DNA of 12,242 nucleotides from CAMLHP01 sp035712285 (GTDB lineage Bacteria > Gemmatimonadota > Gemmatimonadetes > Gemmatimonadales > GWC2-71-9), in NCBI GenBank assembly GCA_035712285.1, contig DASTBA010000150.1, positions 1 to 12,242 of the forward strand, in the 5' to 3' direction. How positions within the stretch are numbered: the first letter of the stretch is position 1; every line of letters starts with the position of its first letter. Both the position numbers and the translations under genes were made by a program. Of the stretch, positions 1 to 6,003 are shown piece by piece. The notes under the pieces were generated by a model. That model saw nothing but the letters and a program-made list of their open reading frames with translations. It had not been told where the DNA came from and did not search any database.

Positions 1-102
1 GGGGGGGGCAAGGATTCGGGGTGCGGCGGTTGACAGATCGCGATCCTCGGTGGAATCTCTGGTACCGGTGCGCGGGGAGCAGCAATCCGTGTGCCCCGGA
101 AG

Positions 103-119
103 GCATTGCGCCAGCGCAA
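103..119. promoter_or_regulatory. Palindromic candidate operator (GCATTGCG element A)
   Basis: TTGCGC-CA-GCGCAA is a perfect 6-base inverted repeat at 106-119. It sits within GCATTGCGCCAGCG (103-116), which is matched at 13 of 14 positions by GCATTGCGTCAGCG at 5820-5833, also in a control region. The symmetry suggests a dimeric regulator. The Fis-type helix-turn-helix regulator encoded at 9704 is the obvious candidate, but that link is inference. Confidence 0.4.
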
Positions 120-224
120 GATAATGCACAGGTTCGGACCACCCCGCGGCCATGTTGTTGTGGGAGTGCCGCATCAATATCGAAGCTGTCTCGGCATCCG
201 GATGTGCCAGACTGCACAGGGTAT

Positions 225-238
225 CGTCTAACTGATTG
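225..238 (+). promoter_or_regulatory. 14-base motif, copy A (CGTCTAACTGATTG)
   Basis: This sequence is identical to the minus-strand sequence at 5697-5684. Both copies point toward the genes they precede, and both lie 108-122 bases downstream of a GCATTGCG element. The last bases (TTG) resemble a sigma-54 -12 element, but the -24 GG is missing, so I do not call it a promoter type. No function is proven. Confidence 0.35.
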
Positions 239-367
239 TATCCAAGGCGGTTAAGCCAGCCATGCAGGGCAGCGCGGTCAAGTACGGATATTGCTTCGGA
301 CAGACAGGCCCTCATGCTTTTGGAGTGAATCATTCAGTCCAACACCACTGCCGCACGTTCTCTGGCC

Positions 368-835
368 ATGGCCGGCTATCCGATCGCGCTGCTCTTGATC
401 GTGATGCCGTTCCTGGACGCGGTCCCGAAGATGCTGCCGGCCGATTTTGCCAGCGCCGACTGGCGCTATGGCGCAGCCGGATTCTTCATCGGGAGCATCG
501 TAACCCCGGTCCTGGGGCTCACGGTTGCTGCGGCCGCCGCGCTCATCGCGCGGCAGCGAGGGGTGCTGACGGTGGTGTCGGTGGTATTCCTCCTGCTGGC
601 GGTGGTTCTGCTTATCGGGGGTACGGCCTTCCTCGTGGACTTCGGCGGCATTGCCGCCAAGGTCAGCGAGCGCGTTGCACCGGCGTTCCGCGCGGCCACG
701 GTGAAGACGGCCGTGATCGCCCTGCTGGCCATCCTGAGCGCGGTCTGGCTCGGTCTGGGTGGTCTCAGGGTGGCGCGCACCGCTGGCCGCGAGGCCATCG
801 GGGACAGGTCGGCAGGTCTGGTGGTCGGTCAGTAA
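368..835 (+). CDS. Four-helix membrane protein, paralogue 1 (unknown function)
   Basis: This is a small, very hydrophobic protein with about four membrane helices, short loops and a polar tail ending GLVVGQ. I do not recognise a named family. It aligns without gaps to the protein at 1614-2171 over about 134 residues (from YP...IV.P, through WR.G and R.VL..VSV, to ALLAI), with roughly one third identical by my hand count. The two are therefore tandem paralogues on either side of the PEP-CTERM gene. The first ATG (368) has no ribosome-binding site and leaves almost no N-terminus before helix 1. The paralogue alignment and a GGAG at 322-325 point instead to a rare ATT start at 332, just after an in-frame TGA at 326-328. 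The stop lies 22 bases before the PEP-CTERM start, so co-transcription is likely. A membrane role in the sortase or polysaccharide system is inference. Confidence 0.75.
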   Translation: MAGYPIALLLIVMPFLDAVPKMLPADFASADWRYGAAGFFIGSIVTPVLGLTVAAAAALIARQRGVLTVVSVVFLLLAVVLLIGGTAFLVDFGGIAAKVSERVAPAFRAATVKTAVIALLAILSAVWLGLGGLRVARTAGREAIGDRSAGLVVGQ

Positions 836-844
836 ACCTCAAAC

Positions 845-849
845 AGGAG
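845..849 (+). promoter_or_regulatory. Ribosome binding site of PEP-CTERM gene
   Basis: AGGAG lies 8 bases before the ATG at 858. It settles the start of the secreted protein there rather than at upstream in-frame codons, and places the signal peptide at the exact N-terminus. Confidence 0.8.
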
Positions 850-857
850 TCGCACAC

Positions 858-1511
858 ATGAAGCTTGGCACGCTCGTCAGCCGGAGCGCCCTGGTGGCGG
901 CCTCGCTCGCGCTGTTCGCGGGTACGGCCCACGCCGGCGGCACGATCGGCGGCACACTCTACAAGACCGGAGACATGCACGTCGCGTTCGTGGGCAGCGA
1001 TGCCCGCTTCAACGACGATCTCTGGTTCTTCCTCACCGTCGGGGACTTCAGCAATTCCCAGTTCCTGTTCAACAACCACACGGCGGTGCCGGGGTCGGAA
1101 GTGGACATCAACGACGGGTCGCTGGCCGTCGGCGACGAGACCATCTTCGGTCTCTGCGTCAACACCTCCAGCGCCTCCAACGGCACGAATTGCGACGCCG
1201 CGGACGACATCTTCTACAGCGGCGATCCGACGCGCAATACGGATGGACTGGATCACGTCAAGATCTGGACCCGGGCGGAGTACCTCGCCGACTTCGGGGC
1301 CAACTCGCTGGACGCCATTCCGTCGGATTACGACTACGTCATCGGCTTCGAGGACATCCTCGGAGGCGGTGATCACGATTACAACGACGCGATCTTCGCG
1401 CTCAAGGGCGTGACGACCGTGCCGGAGCCCGTCACCATGACGCTGCTCGCCACCGGCCTCGCCGGCATGGGCGGCGCGGGGCTCATTCGCCGTCGCAAGA
1501 AGAACGTGTAA
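858..1511 (+). CDS. Secreted PEP-CTERM sorting-domain protein with DUF4114-like domain
   Basis: This 217-residue protein is a likely substrate of the exosortase encoded at 2807-3694. It starts with a signal peptide (about 1-26, cleavage after AHA). The mature part is acidic and rich in D, N and G, with two cysteines (C100, C112) that could form a disulfide. The segment GFED...GGGDHDYNDAIF (about 163-180) matches the C-terminal signature of DUF4114, a domain common in PEP-CTERM and other surface proteins, where its acidic residues probably bind calcium. The C-terminus is a textbook PEP-CTERM signal: VPEP (188-191), a short hydrophobic helix, then RRRKK (211-215). By family knowledge, the exosortase processes this tail after Sec export. 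A Shine-Dalgarno lies 8 bases upstream of the start, and a terminator lies 30 bases after the stop. The surface or matrix role is inferred; no catalytic domain is visible. Confidence 0.93.
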   Translation: MKLGTLVSRSALVAASLALFAGTAHAGGTIGGTLYKTGDMHVAFVGSDARFNDDLWFFLTVGDFSNSQFLFNNHTAVPGSEVDINDGSLAVGDETIFGLCVNTSSASNGTNCDAADDIFYSGDPTRNTDGLDHVKIWTRAEYLADFGANSLDAIPSDYDYVIGFEDILGGGDHDYNDAIFALKGVTTVPEPVTMTLLATGLAGMGGAGLIRRRKKNV

Positions 1512-1540
1512 CACGCGCAGGACCGACCGATTGGCCAGAC

Positions 1541-1570
1541 ATGGGGCGCCTCACGGCGCCCCATTCTTTT
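1541..1570 (+). terminator. Rho-independent terminator after PEP-CTERM gene
   Basis: A perfect 10-base stem, ATGGGGCGCC / GGCGCCCCAT, closes a TCAC loop (1551-1554) and is followed at once by TCTTTT. It lies 30 bases after the PEP-CTERM stop. The second membrane paralogue downstream is therefore either expressed by read-through or has its own start of transcription. Confidence 0.9.
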
Positions 1571-1613
1571 GCGGCCACGCCGCCGGCGCGGCACTACTTG
1601 TGCGGCAGGAACG

Positions 1614-2171
1614 ATGGAACGACTATTGGACACCATCCACCTCGTGACGAGCCGAATGACCGACACGTCTGCGCCGTACCGTCCCTGGCTCCTGGGCCTC
1701 TACCCCGTGGCCATCCTGCTGATCGTCCAGCCGATCGCGGAGACACTCGCGGCGGCCTGGCCCCTTCGCATGAGCGAGGTGGGCTGGCGCTTCGGGGTTA
1801 CCGGCAGCTTCGAGCTGCTGGTGGGAACGTTCGTGGTGGGGATCGGTCTCCTGGTGCTGGCCGCCTGGCTGCTGGGCCACCGGATCGTGCTCCGGGCGGT
1901 CTCGGTCTCGGCCCTGGTCATCGCCTGCCTGATGGTGCTGGGCGCCGCCAGCTTCACGCTCGATGTGGTGCAGTTGCGCCGCATGGTGCGGCCCGACCTG
2001 CTGGGCGGGTTCCAGCTCGCCGCGGCGAAGGCCGCCGTGAGCGCCCTGCTCGCGATCATCGCCCTTGCCGTGCTCGGGTACCGCGGCATCGTGGCCAGCC
2101 GTGCGCCGCAGAACGAACGAGCCCCCCGCAAGCGGACCGCTCGCGAGGGGCTCATCGTGGGGCAGCGCTAG
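1614..2171 (+). CDS. Four-helix membrane protein, paralogue 2 (unknown function)
   Basis: This protein is about 171-185 residues long, depending on start. It has about four hydrophobic helices, an arginine-rich basic tail and the C-terminal end GLIVGQR. It is a gap-free paralogue of the protein at 368-835. Shared positions include YP.A.LLIV.P in helix 1, WR.G..G.F before helix 2, R.VL..VSV in helix 3 and ALLAI in helix 4. ATG 1614 has AGGA only 3 bases away. ATG 1656 lacks a good ribosome-binding site but fits the paralogue's N-terminus better, so the start is uncertain. The gene begins 44 bases after a strong terminator, which separates it from the PEP-CTERM gene. Its stop codon is one base from the stop of convergent epsI. 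Function is unknown; the position next to a sortase substrate suggests a role in that system. Confidence 0.8.
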   Translation: MERLLDTIHLVTSRMTDTSAPYRPWLLGLYPVAILLIVQPIAETLAAAWPLRMSEVGWRFGVTGSFELLVGTFVVGIGLLVLAAWLLGHRIVLRAVSVSALVIACLMVLGAASFTLDVVQLRRMVRPDLLGGFQLAAAKAAVSALLAIIALAVLGYRGIVASRAPQNERAPRKRTAREGLIVGQR

Positions 2172-2172
2172 G

Positions 2173-2814
2173 TCAGCTGGCCGGGATCGGCAGCTTCTCC
2201 CGCACCGCCGGCACCAGCATCTGCGCCACGCTGGTGGCCACCGAATCGGGATTGGTGACGCGCTCGGTGAGCGGTACGACGATGCGCACCAGCGCCTCCT
2301 CCGAACGGCCGGTGAGGGCCGCGTCTCTCAGCAGTTCCCACTTCACGCGGTACTCGCTCGATTCCACCCGGCCCCGGCCCTCGTACCAGTAGTAGACCAG
2401 CGCCCGGGCATCCTTGTTGGCGAGCTCGTAGCGGTTGACCAGCACCGTGTCCAAGCCCACCGCCACCGGCTGCTGCCGGGCGCTGAGCGCCTCCCAGCCC
2501 GCGCCGGGGAGGCAGTTCTTCGGCGAGTGGATGGTGCGGCCCTGCGTCTGCTGCTCGTAATACCCCACATACACCGAAAATGCCGGGAGGCTGTCGGGGC
2601 CCGCAAAGAGGCGGAGCACATAGTCCGACATGCCGGCCACCTTCTGCTCGTCCTCCGGAATCACCTGGTCGAAGCCGGTATAGGCCCCGAGTTGCCGGGG
2701 CAGGGTCTCGAGCGACTGCCGGAGCGGCATCGCCTGCTGGCGCTGGACGCTCACCAGCAGCAGGCAGCCGCAGCCCATGACGCCGGCCGGAATCCATCGG
2801 TGCCACTCACGCAT
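2173..2814 (-). CDS. epsI: EpsI family exosortase-associated protein
   Basis: This 213-residue protein has one N-terminal membrane anchor (about 7-23) followed by a periplasmic domain. IHSPKNCLPGAGW (95-107) is the hallmark of the EpsI/DUF3485 family, with the conserved Cys at 101 and the invariant CL.G.GW. EpsI occurs either fused to the C-terminus of exosortases or encoded next to them; here it is separate. Its exact biochemistry is not established, but it is required with the exosortase for polysaccharide and PEP-CTERM functions in studied systems. The start ATG (2814) overlaps the exosortase stop by 8 bases (ATGCGTGA), which implies translational coupling and rules out longer upstream starts in that frame. 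It is the last gene of the minus-strand operon. I see no U-rich terminator after it, only a large hairpin inside the convergent gene. Confidence 0.93.
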   Translation of the reverse strand: MREWHRWIPAGVMGCGCLLLVSVQRQQAMPLRQSLETLPRQLGAYTGFDQVIPEDEQKVAGMSDYVLRLFAGPDSLPAFSVYVGYYEQQTQGRTIHSPKNCLPGAGWEALSARQQPVAVGLDTVLVNRYELANKDARALVYYWYEGRGRVESSEYRVKWELLRDAALTGRSEEALVRIVVPLTERVTNPDSVATSVAQMLVPAVREKLPIPAS

Positions 2815-3694
2815 CGGCCGCCACCTTTTCGAAGCGGCGCTCGATGCCCCGGGCCAGCCAGGCCAGCAGGCCGAGGATGCCGAATGCCACGATGAAGAGC
2901 AGCCAGCCCTCGGTGAGGTGCATGAACCCGTCCCCCAGCTTCGGATCCACGAAGAACACCAGGAATCCGGTGAAGAACACCCGGACGGCGTTGATGACGA
3001 TGGCGACCGGAATGGCAAGCAGCAGCACGAGGATCCGCGCCACCGGAGTCCGGAGCCAGAGTCCGCCCACCAGCACCCCCAGCGCGAGGAGCGCCGTCAG
3101 CGACCGGAGTCCGCTGCACGCCTCGGTCACGAACAGGCGATGTCCCGGCAGGTTGATGACGTTGCCGGAGAGGAGCACCGGAATGTCCCGCGACCGAAGC
3201 AGGGCCGCCCCCATCTTCGAGGCCTGGAACTGCAGCGGCAGGGCCAGCGCGTTGGTCACCAGGGCGGGCCACGGGATGGACAGGAAGATGAGCGTGAACG
3301 GGAGCCACCACGCAAGCAACTGGCGCCACCCCCACGCGAAGACCACGAGACCGGCGAGCGCCATCACCATGGAGACCCGCATGGTGAAGACTTCGGCCGC
3401 GAGGCCGGACACATAACGCAACAGCACGGCCGCGACCAGGATGGCCGCTCCCCAGCCGACTCGCGCCACCCGGTCGCTCCGGAGACCCCGCCGCCAGGCC
3501 AGCCAGAGGGCGAGCGGAGCCAGCAGCAGACCGTGCCCCGCTTCCGGGTTGGACCACCAGTCCTGTACCAGGAGCTGGGCCGGCTTGAGGAAGAGGACCA
3601 CGAATGCCAGCACCGCGACCGCCACCGGCACGGCCACCGCCGGACGGCGCGCAAGCGAACTGAGAATCGGCAGAGGCCTCGCGGAGGCGGTCAT
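2807..3694 (-). CDS. xrt: Exosortase (PEP-CTERM sorting transpeptidase)
   Basis: This is a 295-residue polytopic inner-membrane protein with about eight hydrophobic segments. The exosortase catalytic residues are all present: Cys193 in EACSGLRSL, Arg238 in IPVAIVINAVRVF and His259 in HLTEGW. An N-terminal signature, DWWSNPEAGHG (45-55), also fits the family. By family knowledge, the enzyme recognises the PEP motif of exported proteins and cleaves or transfers them at the membrane. The co-encoded EpsI, sugar transferase and export protein match the EPS-linked exosortase type (XrtA/EpsH). I did not settle the subtype. ATG 3694 lies 8 bases after the sugar transferase stop and has a weak ribosome-binding site, so translation is probably coupled. 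A matching VPEP substrate is encoded convergently, 1.3 kb downstream of the exosortase stop. Confidence 0.95.
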   Translation of the reverse strand: MTASARPLPILSSLARRPAVAVPVAVAVLAFVVLFLKPAQLLVQDWWSNPEAGHGLLLAPLALWLAWRRGLRSDRVARVGWGAAILVAAVLLRYVSGLAAEVFTMRVSMVMALAGLVVFAWGWRQLLAWWLPFTLIFLSIPWPALVTNALALPLQFQASKMGAALLRSRDIPVLLSGNVINLPGHRLFVTEACSGLRSLTALLALGVLVGGLWLRTPVARILVLLLAIPVAIVINAVRVFFTGFLVFFVDPKLGDGFMHLTEGWLLFIVAFGILGLLAWLARGIERRFEKVAADA

Positions 3695-3702
3695 CCGGCG
3701 GA

Positions 3703-4485
3703 TTACCAGCCGCCCCGGCGGAAGAGCATGACCGGGATGGTCTGCAGCATGATCTTGATGTCCTCGAGCACTCCTTGGCGCTCGATGTACTGCAGGTCGT
3801 AACTCACCTTGGTCTTCACGTCCTCGATGCAGCGGTCATAGTGGTGGTTGATCTGGGCCAGGCCGGTGATGCCGGGCTTGGCCCGCTGCCGGAGGGGATA
3901 CTCGTCAATATGCTCGCGCAGCTGGGCAAAGATGGTGGGCCGCTCCGGCCGGGGTCCCACGATGTTCATCTCGCCCCGAAGCACGTTGTAAAGCTGGGGC
4001 AGCTCGTCCAGGCGGTACTGCCGCAGGTACCGGCCGATCCAGGTGACGCGCGGATCGTTCGCCTGCGCCCAGATCGCCCCCGAACCATGTTCGGCGTTGA
4101 CCGTCATCGTCCGGAACTTGTAGATCCGGAACGGCTTGCCGCCGACATCCTCGCGGCGGCGCCGGTTGACGCGGTCCGGCCCGCCGGAGCGCCGGTCCAG
4201 CCCGACCCGCGTCTGCGTATAGATGGCCGGGCCACGCGAGGTGAGGCGCACGAGGATCGCGACTACCAGCATGACGGGCGCCGCGATGATGAGCGCCAGC
4301 AGGGCCAGGCTGAAATTGAGCAGGCGCCGGGCCCGGTCGCTCGGTGTCGAGGCGGCCTGCGCCACGGTCTGCTCGCCCCGGGTGGCGCCCGATGGCCGCA
4401 GCACCGGACCCGATGGGGTCCGGCGCTGGGGAGGTGCGGCGTCGTGAAGTCCGGGCAGTGCGATTCCCATGTCCTGATCTGCCAT
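3703..4485 (-). CDS. Initiating sugar-phosphate (undecaprenyl-phosphate) transferase
   Basis: This 260-residue enzyme belongs to the bacterial sugar transferase family (PF02397). It transfers a sugar-1-phosphate to undecaprenyl phosphate, the first step of repeat-unit assembly. After a polar N-terminus of about 53 residues comes one hydrophobic helix (about 55-80). The catalytic domain follows, with KFRTM (123-127), DELPQLYNVLRGEM (160-173), VGPRPERP (176-183) and PGITGLAQI (204-212). It is the short form, without the multi-helix N-terminal domain of WbaP-type enzymes. An arginine-rich insert of about 20 residues (98-117) separates GLD from KPF, where most members go almost directly from one to the other. 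Start: GTG 4488 overlaps the previous stop by one base (TAGTG), and ATG 4485 follows directly. I chose the ATG. The sugar specificity cannot be read from sequence. Confidence 0.93.
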   Translation of the reverse strand: MADQDMGIALPGLHDAAPPQRRTPSGPVLRPSGATRGEQTVAQAASTPSDRARRLLNFSLALLALIIAAPVMLVVAILVRLTSRGPAIYTQTRVGLDRRSGGPDRVNRRRREDVGGKPFRIYKFRTMTVNAEHGSGAIWAQANDPRVTWIGRYLRQYRLDELPQLYNVLRGEMNIVGPRPERPTIFAQLREHIDEYPLRQRAKPGITGLAQINHHYDRCIEDVKTKVSYDLQYIERQGVLEDIKIMLQTIPVMLFRRGGW

Positions 4486-4487
4486 CA

Positions 4488-5216
4488 CTAGAAGATGCGC
4501 GACGCAAAGTAGATCGCGGAGAACACGCCGGCCAGGAGGCCGACGGTCTGCAGCGCCCCGCGCAGGCCACCGGGCTGCTCGCCGACCACGAACTGGTCAC
4601 CGCTCTGGATATTGAGCTGGTCGAGCGAGGTGCCGGCCGCCAGCGCCGTGACCATCTGGCTCTTCGGGATGACCACCTCGGCGCCCCGGTGCACCTCGAC
4701 CTTCTTCAGGCTCGCCCGCGCGGACGGCCCCCCTGCCGCCATCACGACGTCGGAGGCCGGCATCTCGGCGGGCACGTTGAAGAAGCCCGGGCGGTTGACC
4801 GCCCCGGTGACAGCCACCCGGATGAGCGGAAGCGCATCCACCTGCGGATTCCGGATGTACTCGGCAATCTTCTTCGCCATGAAATCCTGCAGTTCCGAAC
4901 GCAGCAGCCCGCGCACCGAGAATTCCGGCACGTTGGGCAGCTTCAGGGTCTGTCCCGCCCGCACGGTGAACGTGTCCGTGAGCGTGCTGTCCTCGATCAC
5001 GTGGAGGGCGATCAGGTCGCCCGCGTGGAAGTCCCCCTCGGTGAGCCGACGCTGGATCTCGGCCTGGTGCGCGCCGCTGGTACTCCGGGCCAAGGCCTCC
5101 AGTTCGGCGCGCGTGGCCATGGAGCGGCCGGACACGATCGAGTCCTGGGCCGCGAGAGCCGCCGGCATGGCGAGCAGGGAGCACATCAGGATGATCCTGC
5201 GAGCGATCGGGTGCAT
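4488..5216 (-). CDS. Polysaccharide export protein (Poly_export/SLBB)
   Basis: This 242-residue protein has a signal peptide (about 1-23, cleavage near LAA) without a lipobox, so it is probably not a lipoprotein, unlike Wza. The Poly_export region starts at GDFHAGDLI (61-69) and includes TVRAGQTLKLPNV. An SLBB segment follows: VAVTGAVNRPGFFNVP, then DVVMAAGG (about 134-163). The last 25 residues form a hydrophobic helix ending RIF, which could cross the outer membrane as the C-terminal helix of Wza does. It should export the polysaccharide made by the downstream genes, in partnership with the BY-kinase protein at 6993-9371. A GGAG 4 bases before ATG 5216 supports this start over upstream in-frame codons. 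It is the first clear gene of the export, transferase, exosortase, EpsI operon. Confidence 0.92.
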   Translation of the reverse strand: MHPIARRIILMCSLLAMPAALAAQDSIVSGRSMATRAELEALARSTSGAHQAEIQRRLTEGDFHAGDLIALHVIEDSTLTDTFTVRAGQTLKLPNVPEFSVRGLLRSELQDFMAKKIAEYIRNPQVDALPLIRVAVTGAVNRPGFFNVPAEMPASDVVMAAGGPSARASLKKVEVHRGAEVVIPKSQMVTALAAGTSLDQLNIQSGDQFVVGEQPGGLRGALQTVGLLAGVFSAIYFASRIF

Positions 5217-5341
5217 GAGTCTCCGTACGATCTGGTGGCAACCGGTCAGGCCGGGCCTGCACGAACATTCCCGCAACTTAATGGCGTTGGGTAAACGCCC
5301 CGTGACCTGGCGCACGGTGGGTTCGCCACCACACGCGCGCG

Positions 5342-5551
5342 TCAGGCAGGATCGGCCGGCGGGCTGAGCTCGGGTTCGGTGCGTACCCGGCGCGACAGCA
5401 GCGCATCGAGGGCCTCACCCAGCCCGAAGCTCGCGAGCCGATCCGAGAAACGGGACAGCTCCTGGCCGAGATCGCTCGACGAAGCTCCGCTCTCTTCCTG
5501 ATCGTCGCCGTTCCCGTTCGAATTCCGTGCCGCAATATCGCGTTCAGTCAT
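5342..5551 (-). CDS. Possible small acidic protein (hypothetical)
   Basis: This 69-residue frame has no family I recognise. The N-terminal half is polar and rich in N, G, D, E and S. A likely amphipathic helix follows (about 28-51, SRFSDRLASFGLGEALDALL), and then a proline-rich tail. Third codon positions are strongly G/C, as in the neighbouring genes. A GGAG lies 11 bases before the ATG, which is long but usable. The frame runs in the same direction as the export-protein operon and ends 125 bases before it. That gap contains a small hairpin (GGCGTT/AACGCC, 5283-5299). It may be a leader gene of the operon or chance; the lack of any motif keeps confidence moderate. Confidence 0.45.
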   Translation of the reverse strand: MTERDIAARNSNGNGDDQEESGASSSDLGQELSRFSDRLASFGLGEALDALLSRRVRTEPELSPPADPA

Positions 5552-5683
5552 GCCGGGCGCTTCTCCAGAAGGCCATGCCAAGGGGGTGACACAGGGGCGG
5601 CTACTTCAAAGTTGACGCCGTGTCCGGCTGGAGCAACAAGCAGCTCGGCTTGCCGGCGTCCTGTGGTGGAAATTATTATTCTG

Positions 5684-5697
5684 CAATCAGTTAGACG
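5684..5697 (-). promoter_or_regulatory. 14-base motif, copy B (CGTCTAACTGATTG)
   Basis: This is an exact minus-strand copy of 225-238, pointing toward the small gene and the export-protein operon. It is followed by CAG and an AT-rich run (AATAATAAT on the minus strand), a plausible melting region. The GCATTGCG element lies 122 bases upstream in this direction, close to the 108 bases seen for copy A. Confidence 0.35.
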
Positions 5698-5819
5698 CAT
5701 GTATCTGGCTGGTCCCCTTCGGGTGCCGCACCCGGCGCGCGTCGAACGCAGGCCACAGGTGACGCGCCGCTACCCCACCGCTCCGGGCCGGGCCGGGAGA
5801 ACGTCGCATTCAAGCTGTT

Positions 5820-5833
5820 GCATTGCGTCAGCG
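5820..5833. promoter_or_regulatory. GCATTGCG element B, candidate operator
   Basis: GCATTGCGTCAGCG matches 103-116 at 13 of 14 positions. It is preceded by CTGTT, which creates a CTGTTGC like that in the palindrome at 9596-9617. It lies between divergent transcription units and could serve either. The binding protein is unknown; the NtrC-type regulator is the natural suspect. Confidence 0.35.
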
Positions 5834-6003
5834 ATATGACTGCCGTGGTTCTTGACACCGGTTGTTAAGTCATTCGTGTGTATGTCTTTACGTGATATGG
5901 TCGATTCCGCACGAGTCCTGCGGTAGAAGAGCCGCCGTTTCTGTGCCCGGCGGCTTCGGCACCGGCTCGTGTGACGCGCTCGTCCCCGCTCGCTCGAGGT
6001 ATC

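Larger units (their letters stand above)
1..331. other. Gene-free leader with candidate control elements
   Basis: I see no convincing gene here. The open frames have poor codon periodicity and no recognisable protein. The stretch is less GC-rich than the genes and carries two elements that recur in other intergenic regions of the window: the palindrome TTGCGC-CA-GCGCAA (106-119) and CGTCTAACTGATTG (225-238). It most likely carries the promoter of the membrane-protein/PEP-CTERM genes that follow. I could not find a convincing sigma-70 promoter or a canonical GG-N10-GC sigma-54 promoter in it. Confidence 0.5.
5552..6003. other. Divergent intergenic control region
   Basis: No gene is visible in these 452 bases. 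They separate minus-strand polysaccharide genes from the plus-strand receiver gene. They hold the 14-base motif (5684-5697, reading minus), the GCATTGCG element (5820-5833), an AT-rich patch (5670-5700) and an isolated TTGACA (5852-5857) that lacks a good -10 at normal spacing. GAGG at 5996-5999 is the probable ribosome-binding site of the gene at 6004. Confidence 0.6.

Noticed and set aside
1..8. Run of eight G at the window start
   Set aside because: Too short and at the edge; no structure can be assigned.
30..58. TTGACA at 30-35 as a promoter
   Set aside because: The hexamer 17 bases downstream (GAATCT) matches the -10 consensus at only two positions, and the site is 270 bases from the gene.
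21..254. Open frame of 77 codons at the left edge
   Set aside because: Cysteine- and arginine-rich composition, no motif, no ribosome-binding site, and it overlaps the candidate regulatory elements.
262..861. Long plus-strand frame over membrane paralogue 1
   Set aside because: It is an out-of-frame shadow: Gly/Arg/His-rich translation, whereas the frame at 368-835 gives a clear membrane protein with a paralogue.
5231..5255. Near sigma-54 site on the minus strand ahead of the export gene
   Set aside because: GG and GC are 11 rather than 10 bases apart, and sigma-54 spacing is strict.
5829..5846. GG-N10-GC on the minus strand near 5831-5845
   Set aside because: It overlaps the GCATTGCG element and lies about 270 bases from the nearest gene start, so I did not list it as a promoter, although the spacing is correct.
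5852..5886. TTGACA at 5852-5857 as a sigma-70 promoter for the receiver gene
   Set aside because: No acceptable -10 lies at 16-18 bases; TATGTC appears only at 23 bases.
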